DNA of 64,000 nt. It comes from Apium graveolens (taxonomy: Eukaryota; Streptophyta; Magnoliopsida; Apiales; Apiaceae). A model generated the notes under the pieces. It was not told the DNA's origin and did no database searches. It saw nothing but the letters and a program-made list of their open reading frames with translations. The stretch lies in the NCBI RefSeq assembly GCF_009905375.1, contig NC_133655.1, forward strand, positions 35,255,761 to 35,319,760, written 5' to 3'. This document shows positions 53,434 through 64,000 of the stretch, piece after piece; within the stretch, counting starts at the first letter, position 1, and each line of letters starts with the position of its first letter. The position numbers and the translations under genes are program-made.

Positions 53434-56370
53434 TTATGCTTTTTCTATCAATTCTGCAACCTGTATAATCTGCATCTGAATAACCAGTAGGTCAAAACCA
53501 GAATCTCTAGGATACCAAATGCCAAGGTTTGGTGTTCCTTTGAGATATCTGAAAATTCTCTTAATTGCTATCAAATGAGACTCTCTAGGATCAGCCTGAA
53601 ATCTAGCACACAAACATGTAGCAAACATTATATCTGGCCTACTAGCTGTTAAGTACAGAAGTGAGCCAACCATGCCTCTATAACTTGAAATATCCACAGA
53701 CTTTTCAGTAGTGTTTAGTTCAAGCTTAGTTGCAGTGGCCATGGGAGTTTTTACAGATGTGCAATCCATTAGATCAAACTTCTTTAAAAGATCAAAAATA
53801 TATTTAGTTTGACTAATGAATATTCCATCACTAACTTGCTTAACTTGTAAACCGAGAAAGTAAGTTAGTTCTCCCATCATACTCATTTCATACTTGCTTT
53901 GCATCAGTTTGGCAAACTTTTTACAAAGTTTCTCATCTGTAGAGCCAAAAATAATATCATCTACATAAATTTGAACAAGTATGCTATAGCCATTCACATT
54001 TCTGAAAAATAAAGTTTTATCTACAGTACCTCTTGTGAAGTGATTTTCCAAAAGGAACTTTGATAAAGTGTCATACCAGGCTCTAGGTGCTTGCTTCAGT
54101 CCATAAAGTGCTTTCAGTAGATAATAGACATACTCTGGGAAATTTGGATCTTCAAAGCCAGGAGGTTGACTTACATACACTTCTTCCTCCAAATCTCCAT
54201 TCAGAAAGGCACTTTTGACATCCATTTGATAGACCTTGAAATTGGCATGGGTTGCATAGGCTAAGAAGATTCTGATGGCTTCAAGTCTTGCAACAAGAGC
54301 AAATGTTTCATCAAAATCTATTCCTTCTTGCTGACAATAGCCTTTAGCAACCAATCTTGCTTTGTTCCTTACTACTATGCCATTTTCATCCATCTTGTTT
54401 CTGAATACCCATTTGGTGTCTATTGGATTCTTTCCTGTAGGCTTGGGTACCAGCTTCCATACTTTATTCCTTTCAAATTGGTTTAGCTCCTCCTGCATAA
54501 CTACAATCCAATCAGGATCTAACAAGGCTTCTTCTACCTTCTTTGGTTCTTCCTTAGACAGGAAGCTGTTGTATAGACATTCTTCTTGAGTTGCTCTCCT
54601 GGTTTGAACTCTGGAAGAAACATCACCAATAATCAGTTCAAAGGGGTGATCTTTTATCCATTTTCTTGGTTGAGGTAGATTAGCCCTAGATGAAGAGACC
54701 TTAATGTTGTCTTGATGTGTGATTGAGTTTTGATTGCTAGAAACTCCCCCTGAGTTTGTGGATCTTTGATTTGAGATTGGGGTGCTTTCTATGGGTGATC
54801 TGCATTGACTTCCTGCTCCTTTTGATAACCCGACGGATGGTGAATTTTGAGTACCGACGGATGAGGCAGGTTGTCTTCCGACGGATAATACAGATTGCCT
54901 TCCGACGGATGAAGCGTTATGTAACTCGACGGATGTTGAGTTTTGTGCTTCATTTGTGATAGATTTGTCTGCATTATCCTTAGACACTGTTTCTTGATCA
55001 CTCTCATCATCACTTTCATCACTGACCATCTCAACATTGTCGAATTTGAGGCTCTCATGGTAATCTCCATCTTTTAGTCCTTCAATCTTTTTATCATCAA
55101 GCACAACATATATAGATTCAACAACAATGTTGGTTCTTAGATTGTAGACTCTATATGCTTTACCAACAGCATATCCAACAAAAATTCCTTCATCTGCTTT
55201 AGCATCAAACTTCCCATTTTGATCAGTTTGATTTCTCAGAATATAGCATTTACAGCCAAAGACATGAAGAAAGTTCAGAGTTGGCTTCTTGTTCTTGAAC
55301 AATTGATAAGGTGTCATGCATCTTGCTTGATTAATCAGAGAGATGTTCTGAGTGTAGTATGCAGTATTTACAGCTTCAGCCCAGAAGTATGTTGGTAGTT
55401 TTGATTCTTCAAGCATTGTCCTTGCAGCTTCAATAAGAGATCTATTCTTTCTTTCCACTACTCCATTCTGTTGTGGAGTCCTTGCTGTTGAAAACTCATG
55501 CAAGATTCCATTTTCCTCATAAAATGCTCTCATGACATAGTTTTTGAACTCAGTTCCATTATCACTTCTGATTCTTCTAACTTTGAAATCAGGATGATTG
55601 TTAACTTGCCTTATGTGATTGATGATGATTTCACTAGGCTCATCTTTGGACTTTAGGAAATAGGTCCAAGAGAACTTTGAGAAATCATCTACAATTACTA
55701 GGCAAAATCTTTTCTTTGAGATTGACAATATATTGACTGGTCCAAACAAATCCATGTGAAGCAGTTGTAGAGGCTCTTCAATTGCTGAAACAAGTTTCTT
55801 CCTGAATGATACTTTAATCTGCTTCCCTTTTTGGCAGGCATCACACAGTCCATCCTTTGTAAACTCCACCATAGGAATGCCTCTAACTAGCTCTTTCTTT
55901 ACCAGCTCATTCATGGTCTTGAAGTTCAAATGAGATAGTTTCTTGTGCCATAGCCAACTTTCATCTTGACTTGCTTTACTGAGAAGACAAGTTACAGATT
56001 CTGCTTTAGTTGAGTTGAAGTCAGCAAGATACACATTTTCTCTTCTCACACCAGTGAGAACCACTTTGTTGTTTAGATTATTAATCACAATACAGGTTTC
56101 TTTGTTGAAGTTTACTGAGTTGCCTTTATCAAAAAGCTGGCTGATACTCAACAGATTGTGTTTGAGACCATCCACTAAGGCAACCTCTTCAATGATGACA
56201 TTGTCCTTTGAAATCAAGCCATATCCCACAGTATAACCTTTGCTGTCATCTCCAAAAGTGATACTTGGGCCAGCTCTCTCTTCAAACTCTGTGAGCAGGG
56301 TAGAATCACCAGTCATGTGTCTTGAACAACCACTATCCAAGTACCAAAGATTCCTTATATTTCCCTGCAT
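53434..56370 (-). CDS. SIRE-like B pol: protease, integrase, reverse transcriptase
   Basis: 978 open codons from ATG 56370 ([20 protein letters not shown]). Protease active site DSG near 56335. Pre-integrase zinc finger ([11 protein letters not shown] ... CDACQKGKQ) near 55900-55800. Integrase core with [17 protein letters not shown] and [15 protein letters not shown] near 55770-55430. The linker carries the SSVGRQ-type repeats at 54828-54925. RT has [39 protein letters not shown] and catalytic [14 protein letters not shown] near 53955. The last residues (after DSGFDL) are frameshifted by a 1-nt deletion. The frame is offset by -1 from gag, with TGA codons in both frames between. Confidence 0.85.
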   Translation of the reverse strand: MQGNIRNLWYLDSGCSRHMTGDSTLLTEFEERAGPSITFGDDSKGYTVGYGLISKDNVIIEEVALVDGLKHNLLSISQLFDKGNSVNFNKETCIVINNLNNKVVLTGVRRENVYLADFNSTKAESVTCLLSKASQDESWLWHKKLSHLNFKTMNELVKKELVRGIPMVEFTKDGLCDACQKGKQIKVSFRKKLVSAIEEPLQLLHMDLFGPVNILSISKKRFCLVIVDDFSKFSWTYFLKSKDEPSEIIINHIRQVNNHPDFKVRRIRSDNGTEFKNYVMRAFYEENGILHEFSTARTPQQNGVVERKNRSLIEAARTMLEESKLPTYFWAEAVNTAYYTQNISLINQARCMTPYQLFKNKKPTLNFLHVFGCKCYILRNQTDQNGKFDAKADEGIFVGYAVGKAYRVYNLRTNIVVESIYVVLDDKKIEGLKDGDYHESLKFDNVEMVSDESDDESDQETVSKDNADKSITNEAQNSTSVELHNASSVGRQSVLSVGRQPASSVGTQNSPSVGLSKGAGSQCRSPIESTPISNQRSTNSGGVSSNQNSITHQDNIKVSSSRANLPQPRKWIKDHPFELIIGDVSSRVQTRRATQEECLYNSFLSKEEPKKVEEALLDPDWIVVMQEELNQFERNKVWKLVPKPTGKNPIDTKWVFRNKMDENGIVVRNKARLVAKGYCQQEGIDFDETFALVARLEAIRIFLAYATHANFKVYQMDVKSAFLNGDLEEEVYVSQPPGFEDPNFPEYVYYLLKALYGLKQAPRAWYDTLSKFLLENHFTRGTVDKTLFFRNVNGYSILVQIYVDDIIFGSTDEKLCKKFAKLMQSKYEMSMMGELTYFLGLQVKQVSDGIFISQTKYIFDLLKKFDLMDCTSVKTPMATATKLELNTTEKSVDISSYRGMVGSLLYLTASRPDIMFATCLCARFQADPRESHLIAIKRIFRYLKGTPNLGIWYPRDSGFDLLVIQMQIIQVAELIEKA
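54828..54925 (-). repeat. CATCCGTCGG motif cluster in B pol linker
   Basis: Five copies spaced 21-27 nt. In pol frame they encode [16 protein letters not shown]-like repeats ([20 protein letters not shown]). The matching stretch in element A uses another frame (HHPSTEKEHHLSTGK), so the nucleotide motif is kept while the peptide is not. Confidence 0.9.
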
Positions 56371-58785
56371 ACATCAAAATCAAATCAAGTTGATTTTGGT
56401 ACCCAAGTTTCCTTGGGTCCTGCCTTGTTAGCATTCTTCTTCTGTTTCTTAGGTCTTAACTCATTTGACTTAGGAATTTCAGATTCTTCCTTAGTCATTT
56501 GGGTTGGGCCTTTGAAACCACTAGATGCAACAGAATTATCATGCATGTTATGGCTAACAGGAAATGGCATGCTTGGTGCAAACATGTTATTCCAGTAAGG
56601 CATGCTAAATTGCATTTGAGGCATATTGTATGCAGCATAATATGGATTAGGTGCAAATGGCATATTAGCAAACTGTGCATTCATGTTCTGTGTAGGCATA
56701 GCATTAACAGTCATGGGAGGCATGACATTCATGTTAGAGAATTGAGGCTGAACAGACATGGGAGTAGGCATGGCAGATTTGCAATTAATAGACAAATGAT
56801 TTACACTACCACATTTGACACAGATTTTTTTAGGAGCATATTTGTCAGGTGTGTAGTTATTATGTTTGTTAATCCCTACTTTACCATTCCTATTATTTTT
56901 CCTTTTAGTCTCTATTTTTACCTCTATCTTCTCAAGTCTGTCACTTAACTGTTTGACAGTCATGTGACCAACATTAGCCTTCTTCCCTTTCTTGGCTTGA
57001 CTTGACTCTCCTGAAATAAAGTTCTTGGAAACAGACCCATACTTTTCATTTAGCTTGGTTAATTTGGCTTTGCTAATGGGTTTGCTCACAGCCGACGAAT
57101 GAGGATTTTTATCATTCGACGGATAACACTTTTTGTTATCCGACGGATAGATCTCATCATCCGTCGAGTCTACATCTGTCAGCAATCCATCTACCAAAAT
57201 AGGTTCTAGTTTCTCCTTATTCTTTTTCCATGCTTCATCACAAAAAGACTTAATTCCTTGAACCTTGGTGATTTGAGCATGAACATCTCTGGATGTTTTC
57301 CATGCTTTAATCACCTCCTGTTCACGATCGAGCTGCTTCTTTAAAATTTCTTCCTTTTTCAAGGACTCAGTTAATTCCTCCTTGGCAATTCTACACTCAA
57401 TTTTTAGTTTCTCAAACTCAACAAACTGAGACTCAAGCACATTATTCCTCTCACTCAAAAACAAGTTGTTTTCTTTGATTTTAGCATTTTCTTTAGTGAG
57501 GGACTTAAATGTAACACGCAAATGATACAATTCTGTAGACATGTCATTTATTGCATCATTACACTCAGCTTTAGATATATGTGCAAGGTTTGTAGTGATT
57601 ACCTGATTACTTGAGGAACTTGTCTCTGTTTCATCAGACTTGGCCATAAGGGCTAGATTGACATAGCTGACATCCTCATCTTCATCCAAACCATCAGCTG
57701 CCCAGTCATTCTCTTGTGTAATAAAAGCCCTTTCCTTCCGTTTGAGTAGATCAAAGTATTTTTGCTTATAATCCACAGACTCAAATCTTTTCTTACTGGA
57801 ATCTGACTTTCTACACTCATTTGCAAAATGCCCTGCCAAGCCACATTTGAAACACTTGAATTTTGATTTATCCACCATGTTTCTATTTGGCTTGGCAGCT
57901 CCAAAGTTCTTCTTGAACTTGAGCTTGGCAAATCTTCTTGAAAGGAATGCTAGGTGCTCATCAATGTCCTCAATGTCATCTTGGCTCAATGAATCTTCAC
58001 TTTCTGCTGCAAGCCCCTTGCCCTTATTCTCACAGGCCTTTGAAGTTGATTCCACAGCTTCCATCCTCACTTCCTTCTCCTTTTCCAGTTCAGCCACTAG
58101 TGCAATGGATCCTCCTTTCTTCTTTCCTCTCTCCATTCTTTCATCCTGCTCTATCTCAAGCTCATAGGTCTTCAGAATACCATACAGTCTCTCCAAAGTA
58201 AACTCCTTATAATCTTGTGAGTTTCTCAATGAGACTGTCATTGGTTTCCATTCCTTTGGAAGAGATCTGAGAAATTTCAGATTGGAGTCTTTAGTCTGAT
58301 AGACTCTTCCATGCAATTTAAGAGCATTTAGTAGCTTTTGGAATCTACTAAAAATGTCAGTGAGTGACTCACTTTCTTCATTGTGAAAATGCTCATATTG
58401 CTGAATCAGGAGCTGTATTTTATTTTCTCTTACTTGCTCAGTACCATCACAGATTATCTGTATTGTGTCCCAAACTTCCTTGGTAGTCTTGCAGTTGATG
58501 ATGTTATCAAACATGTCTGCATCAACACCATTGAACAGAATGTTCATGGCCTTTTTATCTTTCCTGACTTGTTCAATATCAGGATCAGACCATTCATGCC
58601 TTGGCTTTGGAAAGCATATGGTTCATTTCCTGTTACAGCTCTCATTGGAACATGAGGGCCTCTTTCTATGCAGTCCACAAGGCCTCATCTTGAGAAAGCA
58701 TATGAAGATGCATCTTTACCTTCCAATGATGGTAATTGTCTTTATCAAGAAAAGGAATCTTGACTCCAACATCTTTCTTGTTCAT
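56371..58785 (-). pseudogene. SIRE-like B gag (two N-terminal indels)
   Basis: The start ATG at 58783-58785 (MNKKDVGVKIPFLDKDNYHH) is followed by a 1-nt deletion near 58695 and a 2-nt insertion near 58620 relative to A. From 58547 it is open for 720 codons to TGA at 56385. It has the Copia gag domain (SLTDIFSRFQKLLNALKLHG, ERLYGILKTYELEIEQDERM), zinc knuckle CFKCGLAGHFANEC near 57850, a coiled-coil region near 57550-57350, a Ser/Asp linker with the CGACGGAT motif (57092-57170), a second knuckle-like CVKCGSVNHLSINC near 56820 and a Met/Asn/Pro-rich end. At about 800 residues it is long, as in SIRE gag. Confidence 0.85.
57092..57170. repeat. CGACGGAT motif cluster in B gag linker
   Basis: Four copies in both orientations: CCGACGAATGA, TCGACGGATAAC, CCGACGGATAG, CATCCGTCGAG. 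They encode the stretch DSTDDEIYPSDNKKCYPSND. Element A keeps a diverged cluster at the same place (30255-30330). Confidence 0.9.
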
Positions 58786-58832
58786 CTTGCTGAATTGTTT
58801 TGATCTTTAAATTCTTTGTTGATTAAGAGCCT

Positions 58833-58844
58833 GCTCTGATACCA
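58833..58844 (-). other. Primer-binding site, initiator tRNA-Met (element B)
   Basis: The minus strand reads TGGTATCAGAGC, 2 nt inside the 5' LTR. Confidence 0.9.
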
Positions 58845-58846
58845 AT

Positions 58847-59861
58847 TATTAGTCCCTTAACAATATAGCAAAAATTACAGAAGGGGGGTTGAATGGAATT
58901 CTTGAACCTTTTTCTTAAAATAAAAATGTTCAACTCGATTATGGATATATTTGTTTTGATTAGCACAATACGAAATGTAAACTTGAATGAATCAAAACAT
59001 AAGTAATTAAAAATAAGAGTCTTTAAAAACTTTCTGGTGGATTTAAACAATTCCACCAGAGATATATTTAATATATCGAGAGGACTCTGTGTGCAGAAAT
59101 GCCCACAGCTGCTTACACAAATAGAACTGCTAAGAACATAGGAAATGCTAAAGATAGTGATTACAAAGATTTCTCTGTTGTTGTTTCTTAGCTCTCTCAG
59201 TTATTTTTCTATTTGCTACTCTCTTGGTTTATATAATACCAAGATTACAAAGTCAAAAGAACTGAACAACTATAAAATCTAACAGTCTTGATCTTTGCTG
59301 CTTTTCGTCCTTTATTACCCAGTTAATGAGCTTCCACAGTGTACTTGTATCCAACTCAACGGCTGTGTGTTAGCTTTCACTGTTCAACTGATGTTTGAAT
59401 CTTGATCATCTGTCGACTTTCAGATCATCCGTCGATGACTTAATTGATCATCCGTCGACTGCTATGTTAAACATCCATTGATAGCTATTTTGGTCATCCA
59501 TCGAAGCTTTGTTAATCATCCGTTGGTAGCTATTTTGGCACTTGACTTCATTTCACTTATACAGAATTACAAGACATTGCTTATGTACAGTTAATCAACC
59601 TATTCTGCATATCTAGTTAAAGTCAACATGACTTATATGCCACTACAGATTCTATACAAAGGTGCATACAACACTGTGCTACAAACTTATTACATAAGTT
59701 ACTCACTCGATGGATAATAAGTTAATCATCCGCCGGGACTATAATGAGTTATCCGTCGGGACTATAATTCTTATCCATCGAGTGCTACATTATTTCACTA
59801 AGTAAAATCTACTTAGATGTTTTGTTTAGGTAATCATCAAGTACTCAACATATTCACAACA
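58847..59861 (-). repeat. B 5' LTR with CGACGGAT clusters
   Basis: Near-identical to the 3' LTR. It ends ACTAATA next to the primer site, where the outer copy has ACTAACA (one change). Ten motif copies lie at about 59405-59530 and 59705-59785. Confidence 0.9.
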
Positions 59862-59866
59862 CTTTC

Positions 59867-60913
59867 CAAGGGCGCGTCCTGTCTTTGAGGAGCATCCACC
59901 TTGGGGTTACTTCCCAGGCTCTGTAAAATCTCATTTCTTCCTTCCAACTTTTCTCCATTACCTTCCTTCTGCATAATATCTTCTGCATGATTCGCCATGA
60001 TTTCCTCCACACTGTGAATCCTCGAGACATTCCCCAATGTCAAGGCAGGGTCTTGGTTATTTGAGTTCCTTCTTCTTCTGGATTTTCCACGAAATAATGG
60101 GCATGAACCTCTCCATTCGATTTTACCTGAATGTCTGTCGCATCTTCAAAGGGAAGACCTTTTCCTTCATACCTTCTCCTGCGAAATTTTTTAACAGCCT
60201 TGTGATAGCAGTCACGTGATTCGTATTGCGATCCCCTCAGACTGCCCACTCTGTTAGACGTTGGGAACTTTATCATCAGATGATGTATTCAGGTTATTAC
60301 CCTAAACGCTCGCAACCAAGGTCTGCCCACCAGCACATTGTGTGCGGAGTCCTGATTCAGCACTTTGAAGTCTATCATTTGAGTAACCGACAGAGCTCCT
60401 TCACCAAGCGTGAAAGGAAGTCTAACAGAACCCATAACTCTTACGACCTCTCTAGTAAAACCGTAAATGTGTGCATCTTCAAAATTCATGTCACTATCAC
60501 GGGAAACCCAATTTCTTGTACGTGCTGTAATACAAGATGTTCGCAGAGCTCCCGTTATCGAAGAAGACTCGATGCACGTTCATTGCCCCAATAAGCATAG
60601 TTATTACCAGTGCGTCGTTATGGGGATGATGTACCCATCTCGATTCTCTTTCCCTGAACGTAATATCAGTAGACTCCCCTTTGAATATTTTTGGAGGTCT
60701 ATCTTCTAAGCTATGAATGTTGGTGAATTGTAGGTGTCGTGCCTCTCTAGCATTTCTTTCCAACGCCCGATTACTATCACCAACAAATGGATGTCCTCCG
60801 AAAATCGCCCGAATATTTCCAGCTCTTTGGAACTTAACCTCCGTTGTCTTTTCAATGTCCACTGCCTATGGGGGATGCCTTTCATCTTTCCCCATGTCGT
60901 CGCTTCCTCTACA
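59867..60913 (-). pseudogene. Element C protease and proximal linker (broken)
   Basis: Pieces on the minus strand: 60862-60497 with the active site VFFDNGSSANILYYSTYKKL near 60560 (DNG for DSG); 60489-60289 with the protease C-terminal part (LNQDSAHNVLVGRPWLRAFR); 60276-60040 and 60043-59867 with linker sequence (HYFVENPEEEGTQI; DAPQRQDAPLE encoded by the GGGCGCGTCC motif). Frames shift near 60490 and 60040. The B insertion ends the segment at 59867. Confidence 0.75.
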
Positions 60914-63101
60914 TCATTTTACCTTGTCAATCCACTCTCCCAGATATCCATACTTGATCAATTCTTCAATTTCATCTTTTAGGTGATGATACTCGAGGGT
61001 GTCGTGACCTGTAGACTCATGGTACTCGCAGTATTTTTTCTTGTCTCTACTCTGCCATGAAGTCAAATGGTCTAGTTTCTTGAAAATTCTTTTGTCCTTA
61101 TTTACCTCAAAGATGTGATCAATGGATGCTTCCAGCAGAGTGTAATTTCTCACCCTCTTTTTATAGTTTGACGGTGGACTCCAATCTCTCCGCATGTTCA
61201 TGACATTCACCCTATTAGGGCTTCGGGCATTCCGCCGATAATCTGGACTCGCGGATCTGTCTTTCCTTTTAGCCCGCCCCTTGGAGTTGTGGGTATTATC
61301 ATTCTTCTTTGTCTTGGCAATCGATTGCTCAATCATTTTGGAGGATTCTGCCTGCGCAAGTACATCAGCTAACGACACAGGGTCCTTTCCTTGTAAGTAT
61401 TTCCAAAAATCTGTTCCCACGCGCAGACCAGCTATAAGAAGTATTTTCAGTGTCTCGTCAGTTACGCCTCTCACCAAGGTAGACTCTGCATTAAACCTTT
61501 TGAAATACGAAGTCAAGCTTTCCCCGTCCTTCTGTTTCACATTGGCCAGTGTGGTAACAGGTGGCGTATACTTCACCGCAGCCTGGAATTGAGTCAGAAA
61601 CAAGGTTTTCATCTTTTCCCAAGATGTGATTACTCCTGGACCAAGTTTTTGGAACCACTGTTGAGCACCTTCTCTAAAGGTTGCTGCTAGAAGATGGCAT
61701 CGTGCCAAGTCAGGTACCTGATATACATCCATCTCAATGTTGAAACGTCCCAAGAATTCCACGGGGTCAGAGTTTCCATGAAAGCGTAGGTCATTGGTCA
61801 TGTTCCTGTATCCCGCAGGCAGCTGCGCTTCCCTCACAACAATAGAAAAAGGGGATGGGGCTTGAGCAGTTGTTGTTACCCTACCTCCTTCAAGATGGCT
61901 GAGTAACCATTTGAGATTATTCATATTAAATATTCCTACTCCTGGAATGGTTTGAACGTTAAGTTGTTGGGGTTTCCCCATAACCTGTTGTTGTTCCCCT
62001 TGATTACCCCCGGGTGTACTGGTGGATCTCGCCGCCCCTCTCCCTGAGGCTGAGGCTGCGGTTGTGGTATATTACCATCTTGATTTTGAACATTCCCTTG
62101 TGCACGAGGTTCCTCCTGGCCACATCTCGGTATCTCATCATTATTTTGCAACCTCTCTTGAATTCGTACGTCGTCCCGATCATGACGACGCGTCCTGGAT
62201 CCATTGCCCGTAGCACTGCGAGAAGCTACAGGGACAATGGAAGAGGCTTCTTCAGTGGAGGGTGTGCCCTCTTGTCTCCCATTATATGGCTCCCTTCCAT
62301 GCTGGTATCCCATCCTTCCTCGTTCATTCTTTTGATAGCCTCAGCCATAATTTACGAACCTTCCATGGGGAGGGGCACGCTCGTGTTCGCAGTGCCGCAC
62401 CATATCATCTCTTGGATATGTAGGGGGCTCACGTGTTGTTTCACGGGGCCTCGCTTCTCCACCGTTTCTTTCCTTTTGCTATTCTAGCAACAAAATCCTG
62501 AAATCATCATCTTCCAACCTTATGCCAAGTCTTCTTTTCAGGGTCGATAAATCTCGCATTTCTTCCTCTTGATTCTGGATATTCTCTGCATGACGACGCT
62601 CTTCAATCGTACGTCCAGACCTATATGGATGCGGGATAACCTGATTATCGGTGCGAGGCCTTTCTCTTCCATCAGTATCCTCATCGATAAGCTCCACAAT
62701 AGGCTCGACATCATCAGTGTATTCCAAGCGCCACATAGTGATCCGCATGTTTCCCCCATTGGCTTGGCCGCAAATATCCTGGGTATCTCCTTCGACCACG
62801 GAAGCTTTCGCCACGGCGTGGCCATGGCGGGGCGTACGACGGTCCCTCCTTGTTTTGTGATGCTACACCTTGCTCAGCCTCGATTTAAAATTGTTCAGAG
62901 GGTCGCTATGTGATACAACTGCTCCGAGATATCAGCGTTGCTGATCAGAACGACTGGTGTTTCTCCTACATCTGGAGCTCGCGGAGGATTCACTATGTTC
63001 CTGGGCACGTAGGGTTCATGGCGAGTGTATCCTCCCTCGTCCTCTCCTTCAGATCCACTATCACTTTCATCATACGAACTTCCATCATGATTAAAAGACA
63101 T
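60914..63101 (-). pseudogene. Element C gag (several frameshifts and stops)
   Basis: Likely start ATG 63101 (MSFNHDGSSYDESDSGSEGE, acidic), 33 nt from the primer region. Pieces: 63101-62895, 62814-62479 (helical, HAENIQNQEEEMRDLSTLKR), 62313-61936 (Gln/Pro-rich) and 61981-60914. The last carries the Retrotrans_gag domain (FHGNSDPVEFLGRFNIEMDV, FREGAQQWFQKLGPGVITSW, ESLTSYFKRFNAESTLVRGV) and CEYHESTGHDTLEYHHLKDE, the degenerate zinc-knuckle region seen in Tat gags. At least three frame changes. Confidence 0.8.
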
Positions 63102-63133
63102 TTTTTCCTCCCAAGACTATGATCATAATTAGC

Positions 63134-63151
63134 CCCCTCCTTCTAGCGCCA
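63134..63151 (-). other. Primer-binding site region of element C
   Basis: The minus strand reads TGGCGCTAGAAGGAGGGG, 3 nt inside the LTR. It is located by position; I cannot name the matching tRNA with confidence. Confidence 0.6.
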
Positions 63152-63154
63152 ATT

Positions 63155-64000
63155 TGTTGACGGAGGAATCTGGTAACAACAAAGTTTGAGGTTTCTCTCC
63201 TGAATTAAGATATATAACGGTGGTTCTTCACCGGAAAATTAAGCGGTGTGTGGTGATTATATGTTAATTAATGGTTGAGATTGATTAGGGCAAGTGCTGG
63301 CTCCTTTTCAGCTCTCAACTTTTTACCCCTCTCAATATGCCTATGTACCATTTATATAGGGATCAAGCCTGACGTAGTTATTGAGGAACAAGAAATCTAA
63401 TGGGCTTAGACTTCTTATTCCTAGGCCCGGTAGAAGCCCATCCAGAATCCATCTTCCACTAGCTTTAGGAATGTCCAACTATGAGGCCCAACAGCGAAGG
63501 CCCACGGCTCGTCCGTAATCGTAGGACTTCATGGATAGTGCATCTCCCTGCGCAAGGATAAGACTCTGCTAAAGCTATCTCCCTTGATTTACGAACACAT
63601 GTATAGTCACGGTTCACCCCAAGTGTCAGACTCGTTCCTGTCCCCCGAATGAGGATAACCCACTAGGTAACGGGACAGGTGATCCCAAGATCTTGGGTGC
63701 AAATTGCAGGATGACTCCAAAGTTCTCCAACAAGGACACTCGTTGAATACAAGAAAAAAGTTCCCAGAGCACACACCAGAGTTAACCCTGCATCCCCAAT
63801 GAGGACACCCGTTGAATACAGGAGGAGGCCTTCAATCATCAGGCATACCCCTGGAGGCCTTCAAGCTTTTTACGGTCATCCCCCTCCTTGACCGTCTCAA
63901 GGAGGGAATTCTTCAAAGAGTACCTGCAATAAACACGTTAGTGGAAATAACCCCCCATGGCTCCTTTCCATGCTTGCCTTGTCCCGAGCTCACCCTTGAG
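63155..64000 (-). repeat. Element C 5' LTR, inner part (cut by the window end)
   Basis: Aligns with 37331-38176 throughout with moderate divergence (for example 37378-37384 CGTCGGA against 63202-63208 TCCTGAA). The outer half and target duplication are off the window. Confidence 0.8.

Larger units (their letters stand above)
46738..59861 (-). mobile_element. SIRE-like Copia element 'B', full-length (13.1 kb)
   Basis: LTRs at 46738-47748 (3', 1,011 bp) and 58847-59861 (5', 1,015 bp) are nearly identical. Exact duplication ctttc at 46733-46737 and 59862-59866. Ends are TG...CA (TGTTGTGAATATG ... GGGACTAACA). Primer site at 58833-58844; purine tract AATTGGGGGAGAT beside the 3' LTR. Minus-strand order: gag, pol, RNase H, then a long extra reading frame after pol, the layout of SIRE/Maximus Copia elements. 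It lies inside element C and is younger than it. Damage is light: few indels in gag and pol. Confidence 0.9.
37331..64000 (-). mobile_element. Tat-type Ty3/Gypsy element 'C', split by SIRE-like B (continues off the window)
   Basis: The minus-strand element has its 3' LTR on the left (37331 onward) and 5' LTR on the right (63155 onward, cut by the window end). Order on the minus strand: LTR, primer site, gag, protease, [B insertion], RT, RNase H, second RNase H, integrase, long 3' region with a plus-strand gene, LTR. The dual RNase H and opposite-strand gene place it in the Tat clade, in a different family from Tat1. The left flank is gttag; the matching duplication is outside the window. Without B the visible part is about 13.5 kb. 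Confidence 0.85.

Noticed and set aside
46738..59861. CGACGGAT clusters as possible direct-repeat arrays of a defence locus
   Set aside because: The motif is short, in both orientations, and spread through retrotransposon genes and LTRs; nothing around it is prokaryotic.
37331..64000. Endogenous pararetrovirus (caulimovirid) as source of the RT segments
   Set aside because: Integrase is present in every element, LTRs and target duplications are clear, and no movement-protein-like segment is seen.

Overview
This is a heterochromatin-like window from a flowering-plant nuclear genome, probably a eudicot; the species cannot be fixed from sequence alone. Almost everything identifiable is transposable-element DNA: Athila-, Tat- and SIRE-type LTR retrotransposons, a hAT transposon and MITEs. 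Nearly all coding copies carry stops or frameshifts. I find no intact host gene, tRNA, rRNA or CRISPR array.

Layout. 1-1745: end of a minus-strand Athila-type element (gag start, tRNA-Asp primer site, one LTR), inserted in the 3' end of an older Tat element (1746-2379). 2380-5399: AT-rich DNA with MITE-like pieces. 5400-36120: a four-level nest. A minus-strand hAT (5400-36120) holds a plus-strand SIRE-like Copia 'A' (7303-34879, TSD taatc). A holds a minus-strand Copia 'Copia-2' (9492-28419, TSD gccct) and, 57 bp further along its gag, a solo LTR (28482-29825, TSD caaat). The left LTR of Copia-2 holds a plus-strand Tat/Gypsy element 'Tat1' (9939-20879, TSD aaatc). Just after the hAT, a 330-bp segment is duplicated in tandem (36118-36766). 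37331 to beyond 64000: a minus-strand Tat-type Gypsy element 'C', split by a minus-strand SIRE-like Copia 'B' (46738-59861, TSD ctttc).

Gene content. Each autonomous family carries gag, protease, integrase and RT/RNase H. Both Tat elements also carry an intron-containing gene on the strand opposite gag-pol, between integrase and the 3' LTR, with its own TATA box. In Tat1 its three exons join in frame except for one 1-nt deletion. SIRE-B has a very long sense ORF after pol (about 1,520 codons, broken by stops).

The most unusual pattern is that each retroelement family is sprinkled with its own short, CG-containing, often palindromic motif. Examples are CGACGGAT/ATCCGTCG in the SIRE elements, GGACGCGTCC in C, TTCGAC/GTCGAA in Tat1 and GTAACGCATTCC in Copia-2. 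In SIRE and C the motif occurs in LTRs, introns, untranslated DNA and coding linkers, in different frames and both orientations. This suggests a nucleic-acid-level role. One testable idea is family-specific binding sites for an element-encoded protein, comparable to the VANC/VANDAL anti-silencing system; that part is inference.
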